DNA of 64,000 nucleotides, taken from assembly GCA_027623295.1 (NCBI GenBank), contig JAQBXR010000014.1, positions 22,577-86,576 on the forward strand, given 5' to 3'. Both the position numbers and the translations under genes were made by a program. Under the pieces are notes generated by a model that was not told the DNA's origin, did not search any database, and saw only the letters and a list, made by a program, of their open reading frames with translations. The DNA comes from Planctomycetota bacterium (GTDB lineage Bacteria > Planctomycetota > UBA1135). Below are positions 36,647 to 45,703 of this stretch, one piece after another (position 1 is the first letter of the stretch; each line of letters starts with the position of its first letter).

Positions 36647-38725
36647 ATGAGCGAAATCCGCCTGCGCAACGCCATCCTCACGTCGATTAAACGCACGTGG
36701 TGGCTGGTTGCGGTCTTGCTCATCCTGATGAGTGGATTCCGTCTGCTTTTCACCGTGCAATTCGCGCACCCTGAAATTTGGAGCGAGTTCCTCAACTCCC
36801 TCCCGATGGCCTTTACATTTGGCGCCCTCCATGACTTGCGCATTCTCCTTATCTTCGCGCTACCACCTACCTTCTCTTTGCTGTGGATGCGCGACCGCAC
36901 CCTCGACCGCTGGAAGAGTTGGCTGCACCGAACTTCCATTTATTGGTTTCTTGGCATCTCGGCCATCGTCATTGTGCTGGCCGGGGAGCAAATCTATTAC
37001 TCCTACTTCCGCACACGCTTTAACATTCTCGCTTTCGGCGCGATCGAAGATGATGTGGGAGCTGTCCTTGCAAGTGCCTGGCAAACCTATCCGCTACTGC
37101 TCTATTTGAGCGTCGGGTTAGTGCTGGAGTATTTCGTGCTGCGCATCATCCGCCGCGCGTTTCATTTCACGAGTTTTCTGCACGCCGCCAAGGCTCCTCA
37201 AGCCCATGAAGTCGAACGCGCGCTGAACTGGCATCTCGCAACCCACACTGGGCTCACCGTTCTACTTTGTTTACTGCCGCTGACTCCCATCTTTGTGAGC
37301 CTAGACGACGAGTATTCTCAAACTGCTTTTGTACGCAGCATTCCTGAAAACGGAGTAGAGAAACTCGCGGAAACCATGTGGACGCGCTTCAATGAGGAGC
37401 CGTTGTCTACTGCAAAGCAATATGGCTTTGAAGCGGACGCGCAATCCGCGATTGAGGCCTTTACCAACCAGCAAAGCGCCACCGATCAGGGGCCATTCTT
37501 CCAACGCCTGCCGCTGCAAGCCATGCAGCCGACTCCAAAGATCGACCAGCCCCCTCACGTGGTACTCGTCGTTTTGGAGAGTTTCGCCACGCACCTGCTG
37601 CAGTACCAATCGCCCGAGTTTGACATTCTCGGACCGGCAAAGACCTATTTTGAAAAAGGCATTTTGTATGAGAGATTCCTGCCTTGCGACAACATTTCCA
37701 TCGGCACCATTTTGGGCATCACGCTCAACCTTCCGTATCGACCGAATACCAAGCACCTATCGCAATCCGACCAAAAGTCGCGCAGCTATCCGAGCAGCAT
37801 GGCGAAATTGTTTGGTGACCGCGGCTATGACACGGCTTTCTATTACGGTGGCCCCTCCGACTGGCGTGAGTTAGATCAGTTTTTGCCAAACCAAGGATTC
37901 GAAGAGATCTTAGGCATGGAAGACCTCATCGAGCGTTATCAATTGGATCTTGAAATCGATGGCGGCCCTTGGGGTGTGTGGGATGAATACCTTTTCCGCG
38001 CAGTGACGGAACGCTTAAGCAAGGCGGACAAACCGGTCTTCATGGTCATCTTTTCCACCACCAATCATTCGCCGCATCGTCTTCCCGCAGACTGGCGTGC
38101 CAAAAAGTTAACCCCGCCGGGACGATTGCTAGCGCGTACCGGTCCGCTCAATGAAGTGCAGAACGCACAGGTCGAAACTTATCGCTATGCCACCTATCAA
38201 CTTGGCCTTTGGCTCGATGGACTAAAGGACGCTAGCCTCGATCAACGAACCATTATTGGCGTCACCGGCGACCACACTGCTGGCATGGGAATCCCGTTTT
38301 CACGTCGGGAATTGCTCCTGCAACGCGCCGTCCCATTCCTCCTCCTAATGCCCGACCTTATCGCCAATCAGTTTCAAGCCGATCCACTCACTCCTGGATC
38401 GCACAAAGATATTGCGCCAACTTTATTCCACGCAGCAGGCTTGGGGCCTTATGGCTACCGCGGTTTAGGCACTAGCTTGCTCGCGCCAAATGCACGCCAC
38501 CTCGGCTTCAATTCCTCTGGATTAATCCTCACTCCACAAGGTGCCGTGCGCATTCACCAAGATGGCTTTGACGCCATGCGTTGGAAAAAGGACTCCCTTG
38601 AGCTTGAACCCAGTCAAAGCAATCTTGAAGATGAGTCCGCTCTAAGAACCTATCAGGCCGCCTTAGCTCTCACCGATTGGCTCATCTATGGGGATTCGCC
38701 AAATCCGAGCGAAAGCGGAAACTAA
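36647..38725 (+). CDS. LtaS/MdoB-like membrane sulfatase-fold phosphotransferase
   Basis: The protein has 692 residues. Five hydrophobic segments in the first 220 residues are followed by an extracytoplasmic alkaline-phosphatase-superfamily domain from about 300. The metal Glu lies in VVLVVLESFATHLL, the nucleophile region is FLPCDNISIGTILGI (Ser or Thr), then FYYGGPSDWRELDQFL, GVWDEYLF, VIFSTTNHSPHRLP (His) and IIGVTGDHTAG (Asp-His). This is the lipoteichoic-acid-synthase/phosphoglycerol transferase layout; Gram-negative members decorate glucans or lipids. The nucleophile segment differs from the usual NxTTxG, so the exact residue is uncertain. It starts directly after the glycerol kinase stub. 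Confidence 0.88.
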   Translation: MSEIRLRNAILTSIKRTWWLVAVLLILMSGFRLLFTVQFAHPEIWSEFLNSLPMAFTFGALHDLRILLIFALPPTFSLLWMRDRTLDRWKSWLHRTSIYWFLGISAIVIVLAGEQIYYSYFRTRFNILAFGAIEDDVGAVLASAWQTYPLLLYLSVGLVLEYFVLRIIRRAFHFTSFLHAAKAPQAHEVERALNWHLATHTGLTVLLCLLPLTPIFVSLDDEYSQTAFVRSIPENGVEKLAETMWTRFNEEPLSTAKQYGFEADAQSAIEAFTNQQSATDQGPFFQRLPLQAMQPTPKIDQPPHVVLVVLESFATHLLQYQSPEFDILGPAKTYFEKGILYERFLPCDNISIGTILGITLNLPYRPNTKHLSQSDQKSRSYPSSMAKLFGDRGYDTAFYYGGPSDWRELDQFLPNQGFEEILGMEDLIERYQLDLEIDGGPWGVWDEYLFRAVTERLSKADKPVFMVIFSTTNHSPHRLPADWRAKKLTPPGRLLARTGPLNEVQNAQVETYRYATYQLGLWLDGLKDASLDQRTIIGVTGDHTAGMGIPFSRRELLLQRAVPFLLLMPDLIANQFQADPLTPGSHKDIAPTLFHAAGLGPYGYRGLGTSLLAPNARHLGFNSSGLILTPQGAVRIHQDGFDAMRWKKDSLELEPSQSNLEDESALRTYQAALALTDWLIYGDSPNPSESGN

Positions 38726-38814
38726 ACAAATTCCCCCGTTTTTTTGCTTTTACCCGGCATACGCCATTAAAAGTGAAAGCAACTCTTTGTCTTCATGCGG
38801 CCCCACTTTCTGTC

Positions 38815-39141
38815 ATGAAAAAATTCCTACTCTTTTTAACCTCTCTGGCGGGAGTCCTTCTCTTAGCCAGCGCAGCCTCTGCAGCCGGGTTCCCTGCAGA
38901 TCAATGCGGCGGGTACGGCGGTCCGCCACCACCACCGCCTCCTGGCCCTTCTTACCCTATTGGCCGCGGCACCACCATTGCGACTCCAAGCACGCCATCC
39001 ACTCCGTCGGCTCCTAGTCGGCCTTCGACACCCTCGACACCGACAAGCCCAACCGGTCCTGCTAGCCCAGCAAGTCCTATGACACCGGGAGGCCCTGCAA
39101 CTCCTGGCGCTGCGCAAGTTAATTCCAAACGTGCCGCGTAA
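38815..39141 (+). CDS. Truncated secreted Pro/Ser/Thr-rich protein, Cys paralogue of the selenoprotein at 40088
   Basis: The protein has 108 residues: a signal peptide (cleavage ASA|AGF), then a mature N-terminus with Gln-Cys (Q30-C31) followed by GGYGGPPPPPPP and a linker of PST repeats (ATPSTPSTPSAPSRPS). Layout and linker match the N-terminal part of the product of 40088, where Gln is followed by two Sec instead of one Cys. The thioredoxin-like C-terminal domain is missing: from about 39110 the DNA is homologous to another gene (the pseudogene at 39110) in a different frame, so the last codons (QVNSKRAA) are junction sequence. Probably non-functional, although the frame is intact. Confidence 0.6.
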   Translation: MKKFLLFLTSLAGVLLLASAASAAGFPADQCGGYGGPPPPPPPGPSYPIGRGTTIATPSTPSTPSAPSRPSTPSTPTSPTGPASPASPMTPGGPATPGAAQVNSKRAA

Positions 39142-39968
39142 GGTCAAGGTTTACGACCCTTGGCTGCGCATGCACCTTACTGCTTTACGCGCGGAGCAAC
39201 TCTATGCGCAAATGGAGGAGCTGCTGCAAATCACACCGAACGATTTCCCTGACCCCACCGTCCCCCTTGCAGAACGCGAATCGGAGTTGGGGCCTTACCT
39301 CGGTTTGCAAAACAAATTCACCATTTTGCTCTCAGGTAAAAAGAGCACTCTGGAACGCTATCAAGCCACCTTCTGCGCTTATCAAGTGGAAGGCATCGTC
39401 ATGTATTACTTTCTGGACTCGGAAGTATTAATGCTCGGCTTGGCATCAGAGCAAGATGGAATGGCATCCGACACCGCCCTGCATTGCATGTTGCACTATG
39501 GCTTGTCCGTAAATCTATTAAACGGCTTCCTCACATTCCGCCACAGTATGCCTGCCTGGTTGAGTGTTGGCATCGCTCATGGTAATGCACGCCTGATTGA
39601 CCACAAACGCAACTACTTCGGTCAGCAACGCGCCTTCGGGGCCGACGACAAGAAGATTTGGGATTGGGAAGTGCGGGTGCGTTGACGGGTTCAAAACGAG
39701 GCCGACCCAACCTTTGAGGAAATAATCGCATGGGAGAATCACGCCGCACTCTCCTTCACCGACAGCATGATTGCCTGGGCGCGTGTGGATTTCCTAAAAA
39801 AGGAGTACCCCCATGAACTCGCGGAATTCCTTCGCGTAGTCAAGGCTCCCTTCCCTTCCGGAGTCGAAGTGACCCCAGAACTGCTCTAAACCCATCAAAT
39901 TGAGGCTTTTCGCGCTACGCTTGGCATGAAACCAGAGGAATTCGACACGATTTGGCGTTACTTGGGTC
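39110..39968 (+). pseudogene. Decayed paralogue of the gene at 41204
   Basis: The frame reads LRKLIPNVPRKVKVYDPWL where the protein at 41204 has LRERLPNVPKKVRELDPWL, and similarity continues through MASDTALHCMLHYGLSVNLL and KKIWDWEVRVR. A TGA (39683-39685) then stands where the paralogue has Ala, and a TAA (39886-39888) interrupts further on; homology still continues to EEFDTIWRYLG. The first 120 or so residues are missing, removed together with the end of the gene at 38815 by one deletion. The segment 39131-39685 remains open and could be translated from GTG, but the product would lack signal peptide and C-terminus. Confidence 0.85.
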
Positions 39969-40087
39969 CTCAAAAACTACCGGAAAAAGTAGCGAAACCT
40001 AGCATTTTCCTTCCTTTTCAGGTTATCTGTCGCCCACGCCTGGTAAAGTCAACCAACCCCTGTCCCTCACGTTAGGACACCACACAC

Positions 40088-41089
40088 ATGAGTAAAATCT
40101 TTGCAGTCATTCTTTCTGTTGCAGCAGTAGCCGCTTTCACGGCTCCGCTTGCAGCTTCACCTCAATGATGAGGTGGTGGCGGCCCCCGTGGCGGGGCCGG
40201 CTATGGAGGACCTAGTGATACCACAGGTCCTGGAGGTGCTGGTCCAGCAACTCCGTCAACACCCTCCTCTCCAGCAACTCCAGCTGGACCGACCACTCCT
40301 GGTGCAGGCGCAGGCCCAGCATCTGGTGGCGGAGCAGCGCTTCCAACCGAGCACGGCAAAACGGCAAAGACCTTGCTGAAGATGAAGTGGGACTACCCAG
40401 TCCACAACTTGATCGACGTCAATGCAGACCACTCCTCGGGCACCGTGGCAAAAGCCATGCGTGTTGCCTTGGACGCGCAGGTTGCTTTCTACACGCTTGC
40501 AGGTGATTCGCGCAAACCACTTTTGGTTCTACGCGAATGCCGTCTCTGTAACGGCACCGACGATGCCCTCCTGTCTCGCGCAGGCAGCAATGAGCGTACG
40601 CTCATTATGGCTCGCTGGTTCCATTGCGTGAAGATGCCTATCGAAGTACTGGAAGAGGATCATCCTTTCACCAAGGTGTTCGAGGAAGAGCATCCTCCTC
40701 ACTTATTCCTAGCTCGCTGGGACGGTAGCAATCCAATGCCTCTACGTGGCGATTTGTCGCGTACGGAACTTTGGGGCAACATGTACACCATGTTGGAGTC
40801 CGAGTACAAGAAGGATGCGGAAAAGGCAGTCAAAGAGATTGAGAAGATTCTTGCTCAGTACGACATGATTGACGAGAAAATCGCACGCCTTGAAATTGCG
40901 ATTGACGATGAGATCGAACGTCGTGGACCTGAATCCAAAGGCCTAAAGAAGATGCGTCAGCAACTGGAAGAAGCTCAGGCGGACATGGTCAACTTGAAGG
41001 AGAAGGAAGCCAAGCTTTCCATGTTGGACCTTAAGCCCCTCAAGGAAGAGCCTGCTTTTGACATCTCTCAGCCTCACGTCGGCAAGTAG
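40088..41089 (+). CDS. Secreted selenoprotein (Sec-Sec) with thioredoxin-like and coiled-coil regions
   Basis: With the adjacent UGA codons 40166-40168 and 40169-40171 read as selenocysteine, one frame runs from ATG 40088 to the stop at 41089 (333 residues). It has a signal peptide (cleavage near PLAA|SPQ); U27-U28 almost at the mature N-terminus, followed by Gly-rich GGGGPRGGAGYGG; a Pro/Thr/Ser linker to about residue 90; a domain of about 110 residues with FYTLAGDSRKPLLVLRECRLC (C151, C154 as CxxC) resembling a thioredoxin-fold core; and a charged coiled coil (KDAEKAVKEIEKILAQYDMI). A decayed paralogue at 38815 has Cys in place of UU. A hairpin at 40180-40199 has ideal SECIS spacing. AGGA lies 10 bases before the ATG and a strong terminator follows. 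Without Sec, only residues 96-333 could be expressed from a TTG, losing the signal peptide. Function unknown; a redox or metal role is inferred. Confidence 0.78.
40180..40199 (+). promoter_or_regulatory. Candidate bacterial SECIS hairpin
   Basis: CGGCCCC (40180-40186) and GGGGCCG (40193-40199) form a 7-bp stem with loop CGTGGC, or a slipped version with loop GTGGC. The loop begins 15-18 nt after the two UGA codons, close to the textbook E. coli spacing. The apical CCGTGG recurs in the hairpin at 10890-10906. Caveat: Gly codons make GC-rich hairpins easy to form here. Confidence 0.55.
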
Positions 41090-41104
41090 CCGACCATAAA
41101 GAAA

Positions 41105-41138
41105 CGTCGTCGGGCCTAGGCTCGGCGGCGTTTTTTTT
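41105..41138 (+). terminator. Intrinsic terminator after the Sec-Sec selenoprotein gene
   Basis: CGTCGTCGGGCC (41105-41116) pairs with GGCTCGGCGGCG (41119-41130) over 12 bp including G-U pairs with a 2-nt apex, then eight T. It lies 15 bases beyond the stop at 41089, so the downstream gene at 41204 has its own promoter. Confidence 0.95.
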
Positions 41139-41203
41139 GGTATTCCCGTATACCAACCTTACGAAACCCTTATAAAGAAAGTCTCTGCGCCCCCAACTCG
41201 CTG

Positions 41204-42433
41204 ATGATCCACCGCTTCACACTCCTCCTCCTCGCCTTCAGCCTCGCACTCGCTCCCCTTTCTGCCCAAAAAGACAAGGACAAGGACAAGGAAGAGGACA
41301 AAGAGTGGTTAGAAGATCCCTATTCTGAAAACGACGCAGCGGTTCTGGCCGCCGCCGGCATTGTCGACATGGGACGCTTTCATTGGGCGGACAACCACAG
41401 CACCGCCGACATTGATGAAGCCATTGGCGGCGCACGCATCCGTTGGATTGAAACCGCGCACTTCCGGATTGGTAGTAGCCTCGGCACTTACACCATTGAT
41501 AATGGAAATAAGACTGAGAAAGAGAAGATCAAAAAGGAGATTTTGCGCCTTCGCGAGCGCTTGCCCAATGTGCCTAAGAAAGTAAGGGAATTGGACCCTT
41601 GGTTACGGCTTCATTTGTATGCCATGCGTGCGGAAGATCTATACGCCGAGGTTTCTGATTTGCTCGGTGTTACCGATGAGAGTTTTCCTATTTCGCCCGG
41701 CCTAAGCGTAAATGGAGAGTACATGGGCGAAGGGGCTTACCTCGGCATGAAGAGCAAGTACACCTTGCTCTTCATGCAGCAAGAAAGCAGCCTGGGGCGC
41801 TACCGCAAATCATTCATGAACGCCGAGGGCGATAAGCCAATCCGTTACATGTTCCCACGGGATGGCACCTTGTTGTTTGGGGTTGCCGCCGAGAACGATG
41901 GCATGGCATCGGACACCACGATGCATTGCTTGTTCGTGTACTCGCTAAGCATGAACCTTCTGAATGGCTATCGCTATTACCGGCATGCTTTGCCGGAGTG
42001 GGTCAACACCGGACTTGGACATTGGTATGCGCGACAGATTGATCCGGAGAAGAACTACTTCACCCAAGATCGATTGTTCTCTGGCGATGACAAGAACATT
42101 TGGAATTGGGAGCCGAAAGTTCGTGCGCGTATTGGGCATGATTACTTCCCCGGCTTCGTCGAGCTCATGGGCTTTCCGCAGCCGGAAGAAATGAAGTACA
42201 ACGAGCACATGATGGCCTGGTCCCGCGTAGATTTTCTCATGCAAACCAAGCGCGAGGGTTTTGCCAAATGGTTCAAGATGCTTAAAAACCCCTTCCCTCC
42301 AGGCGAAACTCCATCTGCCGAAGACATGGTGAACATGCAAAACGAGGCTCTGATGGAAGCTTTTGGTTTAGACGCCACCAGTTATGACACGGAGTGGGCC
42401 GAGTGGTGCGAGAATAACTACCCGAAGAAGTAG
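41204..42433 (+). CDS. Secreted degenerate-peptidase-like protein, partner of the Sec-Sec protein
   Basis: The protein has 409 residues with a signal peptide (LAPLSAQKD). A highly charged KDKDKDKEEDKEW stretch follows, then a helical region (KIKKEILRLRERLPNVPKKV) and a core with ASDTTMHCLFVYSLSMNLLN and HALPEWVNTGLGHWYARQID. This order (helix with His, then LPEW..G) mirrors peptidase-MA proteins, but HExxH is absent, so it is probably a pseudo-enzyme or binding protein. Paralogues: the decayed copy at 39110 and the Cys-rich protein at 34227. Because both copies of this gene follow a Sec/Cys secreted protein, the two probably work together (inference). Confidence 0.8.
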   Translation: MIHRFTLLLLAFSLALAPLSAQKDKDKDKEEDKEWLEDPYSENDAAVLAAAGIVDMGRFHWADNHSTADIDEAIGGARIRWIETAHFRIGSSLGTYTIDNGNKTEKEKIKKEILRLRERLPNVPKKVRELDPWLRLHLYAMRAEDLYAEVSDLLGVTDESFPISPGLSVNGEYMGEGAYLGMKSKYTLLFMQQESSLGRYRKSFMNAEGDKPIRYMFPRDGTLLFGVAAENDGMASDTTMHCLFVYSLSMNLLNGYRYYRHALPEWVNTGLGHWYARQIDPEKNYFTQDRLFSGDDKNIWNWEPKVRARIGHDYFPGFVELMGFPQPEEMKYNEHMMAWSRVDFLMQTKREGFAKWFKMLKNPFPPGETPSAEDMVNMQNEALMEAFGLDATSYDTEWAEWCENNYPKK

Positions 42434-42443
42434 TCTTAGGGGC

Positions 42444-43643
42444 ATGGCCTCTGCCCTGCTCATCCCTTGCCTCACTCTTCTAGCCGCCGTAGCTTGCGGT
42501 AACCCCACCGATGCCTGGCAAGAGCCAGAGGCCCAAGCGGTTGCTGACGGCGCCCCTCGCCTGGCCCTGGAGGTCGTGCACACCGAACTGCGCTCGCCGA
42601 CCTTCCTCTGTTCGGATCCAGACGACGCCTCCCGCCTCTTCATCTTGGAGCAAGGCGGCCGCCTGCGCATGTTGGTCAATGGCGAGTTTGCCGACCACGA
42701 CCTGATTGATTTGACGGAGAAGACCAATACGGTCTCCGAACGTGGCCTCCTGGGTATGGCCTGGCACCCGAAGTTTCCAGAGCAGCCTTATGTGTTCTTG
42801 CATTATTCCAGCACTGAGGGCAACACTCAGATTTCACGCTTTACCGTCGATGTCGAAAAGTGGATTGCCGATCCAGCAAGCGAAAAACTATTGCTCGATG
42901 TCGCGCAACCATGGCCGAACCACAACGGCGGCATGATTGCCTTTGGCCCCAACGATGGATTTCTTTACATCGGCTTGGGTGATGGTGGCGCAGCCAATGA
43001 CAGCAAAGATGCCGCGCAAAATGGCATGAACTTACTCGGCAAAATCTTGCGCATTGACGTCGATGCAGAAGGCGACAAGCCATACGCTATCCCAGCAAGC
43101 AATCCCTTTGTGGACAACGAGGATTTCCGCGACGAGATTTGGGCCTACGGCATTCGCAACCCATGGCGCTTCTGCTTTGATCCCGTCAACGGAGATCTTT
43201 ACATCGGAGATGTAGGGCAAAACAAATGGGAGGAACTGGATTGGCAGGCAGGCTCCAGCAAGGGTGGTGAAAATTATGGGTGGCGCATCAAAGAAGGCAC
43301 CCATGATTTCGATGACTCCGGCCGCAGCGCCGCGAGTCCACCCGTCGCACCGATTCACGAGTACAGTCATAGCGGCAAACACTGCTCCGTTACCGGTGGC
43401 TACGTCTACCGCGGCGAGCAAATCCCTTGGCTGCAAGGACAATACTTTTACGCTGACATCTGCAGCGGCTCGGTAGGCACGCTCTTGGTCAAAGATGGCG
43501 AGCTCCTTGAACGCTCCAACCGCACCGCGGAACTCACCTCCGAACGCAGCCTTGCCATCATTTCCTTTGGGGTCGATGCCGACCAAGAGATGTACATCGT
43601 CTGCCAGGACGGTCGCGTTTTCCGGATTGTTGCGGAAGCCTAA
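42444..43643 (+). CDS. PQQ-dependent sugar dehydrogenase family lipoprotein
   Basis: The protein has 399 residues with a lipoprotein signal (LLAAVACG, Cys near residue 18). Propeller motifs: ERGLLGMAWHPKF, WPNHNGGMIAFGPNDGFLYI with the catalytic-base His, GLGDGGAANDSKDAAQNG, ILRIDVDAEGDKPYAIPASN, GIRNPWRFCFDPVNGDLYIG, DVGQNKWEELDW and GENYGWRIKEGTH. It is about 90 residues shorter than the paralogue at 16065 because the lineage-specific C-terminal domain is missing. Probably a sugar or aldose-side-chain oxidising enzyme on the periplasmic face of a membrane. The ATG at 42444 begins the lipoprotein signal, 10 bases after the previous stop. Confidence 0.92.
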   Translation: MASALLIPCLTLLAAVACGNPTDAWQEPEAQAVADGAPRLALEVVHTELRSPTFLCSDPDDASRLFILEQGGRLRMLVNGEFADHDLIDLTEKTNTVSERGLLGMAWHPKFPEQPYVFLHYSSTEGNTQISRFTVDVEKWIADPASEKLLLDVAQPWPNHNGGMIAFGPNDGFLYIGLGDGGAANDSKDAAQNGMNLLGKILRIDVDAEGDKPYAIPASNPFVDNEDFRDEIWAYGIRNPWRFCFDPVNGDLYIGDVGQNKWEELDWQAGSSKGGENYGWRIKEGTHDFDDSGRSAASPPVAPIHEYSHSGKHCSVTGGYVYRGEQIPWLQGQYFYADICSGSVGTLLVKDGELLERSNRTAELTSERSLAIISFGVDADQEMYIVCQDGRVFRIVAEA

Positions 43644-43675
43644 AAAGGGTTAGGGTGCTAGGCATGCAAATTGTC

Positions 43676-44071
43676 ATGCGCACCCTACTGGTCTTCCTGC
43701 TCTTTCCGGCCGTCGCCTTTACGGCTCAGGAAACCGAGCAGGATGTAAAGCAAGAAGCCGGCTTCCTCGTCGACGCTCTTCCTGGCGAAAAAGGAGGATG
43801 GCACCTGGGGAGAAACGGTTTAAGACAGGGCGTCGACGTTGTGCTCATCGCGACAGGCTTCCGCTTCCGCATAACCGGCATCGACGTGACGCACCACACC
43901 CATTGCCGGGTCGTTGGTGAGCACAGCTTCGAGGCGGACATCCATTTCTACGGTGCCATCGCATACGCAGACTTGACCGGAGTGTTGCGAGTATCCAATG
44001 CCAACGCCACCGCCGTGGTGCATGCTGACCCAACTCGCTCCCGATGCCACGGCCACCATGCCATTGAGTAA
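43676..44071 (+). other. Signal-peptide-bearing reading frame running into the antisense of hutU (possible gene stub)
   Basis: The first 30 codons encode a convincing signal peptide (LLVFLLFPAVAFTAQ) and the next 30 look like a mature exported protein (ETEQDVKQEAGFLVDALPGE). From 43820 on the frame is simply the complement of the end of hutU and has no independent character. The likely story is an exported-protein gene whose 3' part was replaced or deleted when the present junction with hutU formed. It is preceded by the sugar dehydrogenase gene on the same strand. Confidence 0.35.
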
Positions 44072-45505
44072 CGGCCAATCGGCCACCGCATCGCTGCCAT
44101 CTTTCATCGCTTCGGTTTCGCGGTTTGGGCTCGCTACCGAACCACAATCGAGGTGATCGCGACCGAGCACGATCGGCGCGCTTAACTCGCCATCGCGCAC
44201 CATGCGGTTGAACTCCAGTCCAGCGAGATGACGTTCGCCATAACCCAACCAACAAATCCGGCTTGGCAAACCTTGGAAGGCCACGCGTTCTTGCGCCATC
44301 TTGATCCAGCGCACCAAGCTTTCCTTATGTGGGAAGAGGCGCAGAATCGCTTCATCGGTTTTGCGGATGTCTTCTGGATCACCGCTCAAAGCAGCCCATC
44401 GGAATGGACCCATGCCTTCGCAGAACAACGGTCGAATGTAAGCCGGCACAAAACCTGGGAAGTCGAAAGCGTTTTCCACCCCAGCTTCTTCCTGTGCAAA
44501 GGCGCGTAGGTTGTTGCCGTAATCAAAAGTTTCGGAGCCACGCTTTTGCAACTCGAGCATCCTTTCGACATGACGCCCCATGGTTGCAAAACTGTGCTTT
44601 TGATATTCCACCGGATCCGATTCACGCAAGGCATTCGCCTCGGCAAGAGTCATACCATCCGGCACATAACCACCTAAAGGATCGTGCGCGCTGGTTTGGT
44701 CGGTCAGAACCTCCGGGGTGATGTTCCGCTCAATCAAACGCGCGAGAAGTTCGGTGGCATTGCACGCCACTCCAATTGATACCGCTTCGCTCGCTGCCCT
44801 TGCCTCAAGCGCACGGTCAATCGCCGCGTCGATGCCATCCACCACTTCATCTACAAAATTAGTGCGCACACGAAACTGAATGCGCGCCGGATCGACATCG
44901 GCAATCAGGCAAGTGCCTTCGTTCATGGTTACGGCAAGCGGTTGTGCGCCGCCCATGCCGCCGCAGCCTGCAGTTACCGATAGGGTGCCTTTCAAAGTAC
45001 CGCCAAAGCGCTTCTTCGCCGCCGCCGCAAAAGTTTCATAAGTACCCTGCAAAATGCCCTGCGCGCCAATGTAAATCCAAGAGCCCGCGGTCATTTGCCC
45101 GTACATCATGAGGCCCTTCTGCTCCAACTCGCGGAAGTGATCCCAGTTGGCCCACTTGCCCACAAGATTCGAGTTCGCGATTAAAACCTTAGCCGCATTC
45201 TTATGCGTTTTGAAAACCGCAACCGGTTTACCGGACTGCACCAACATAGTTTCATCGAGCTCAAGCCGCTGCAGAGTGTCGACAATTTTTTGCGCCGCTT
45301 CCCAGTTACGTGCGGCTTTACCGGTGCCGCCATACACCACCAAATCTTCAGGCCGTTCCGCAACATCGGCATGCAAGTTATTCAAAAACATACGCAAGGC
45401 ACCCTCTGCCTGCCAGTCTTTACAATTCAACTTATTACCCGTAAGGCTAGGCTGCGCGCCAGGGATAAGAACAATGCGAGAAGGGGATGGGGTGGCCTCG
45501 GACAT
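43820..45505 (-). CDS. hutU: Urocanate hydratase
   Basis: Second step of histidine breakdown: urocanate to imidazolonepropionate, using tightly bound NAD+ as an electrophile. The 561-residue protein is full length (bacterial HutU about 550-560) and has [67 protein letters not shown] and the catalytic-Cys motif [20 protein letters not shown], followed by [20 protein letters not shown]. No other hut gene is in the window. The start at 45505 (MSEATPSP) precedes a conserved N-terminus. Confidence 0.97.
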   Translation of the reverse strand: MSEATPSPSRIVLIPGAQPSLTGNKLNCKDWQAEGALRMFLNNLHADVAERPEDLVVYGGTGKAARNWEAAQKIVDTLQRLELDETMLVQSGKPVAVFKTHKNAAKVLIANSNLVGKWANWDHFRELEQKGLMMYGQMTAGSWIYIGAQGILQGTYETFAAAAKKRFGGTLKGTLSVTAGCGGMGGAQPLAVTMNEGTCLIADVDPARIQFRVRTNFVDEVVDGIDAAIDRALEARAASEAVSIGVACNATELLARLIERNITPEVLTDQTSAHDPLGGYVPDGMTLAEANALRESDPVEYQKHSFATMGRHVERMLELQKRGSETFDYGNNLRAFAQEEAGVENAFDFPGFVPAYIRPLFCEGMGPFRWAALSGDPEDIRKTDEAILRLFPHKESLVRWIKMAQERVAFQGLPSRICWLGYGERHLAGLEFNRMVRDGELSAPIVLGRDHLDCGSVASPNRETEAMKDGSDAVADWPLLNGMVAVASGASWVSMHHGGGVGIGYSQHSGQVCVCDGTVEMDVRLEAVLTNDPAMGVVRHVDAGYAEAEACRDEHNVDALS

Positions 45506-45626
45506 GAATCAAGATTCTACCCACTAACCTCCCCCGTATGTCCCCGGCTGTGCACCAGCGAAGTCCTGTTCGATCCTGGCGAGTAGCCAAGGATGCCAAC
45601 AGAATCGAGCAGGGCAGGGCCCGAAA

Positions 45627-45703
45627 TGGTCGGGGCGAGAAGACTTGAACTTCCGACCTCTGCACCCCCAGTGCAACGCGCTACCAGACTGCGCTACGCC
45701 CCG
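45627..45703 (-). tRNA. tRNA-Pro (anticodon GGG)
   Basis: Read on the minus strand: acceptor CGGGGCG pairs with CGCCCCG, the D arm has GCGCAGTCTGGTAGCGC, the anticodon loop CTGGGGG holds GGG, and the T arm has TTCAAGT. The discriminator base is A and the 3' CCA is encoded (45627-45629). Length with CCA is 77 nt. A GGG anticodon reads the Pro codons CCC and CCU. A plus-strand frame over it is spurious. Confidence 0.95.

Noticed and set aside
39683..39685. In-frame TGA in the copy of the 41204 gene considered as a third selenocysteine
   Set aside because: The paralogue has Ala at this position, there is no Cys counterpart, a TAA follows downstream in the same frame and the 5' end is deleted; it is a nonsense mutation in a pseudogene.
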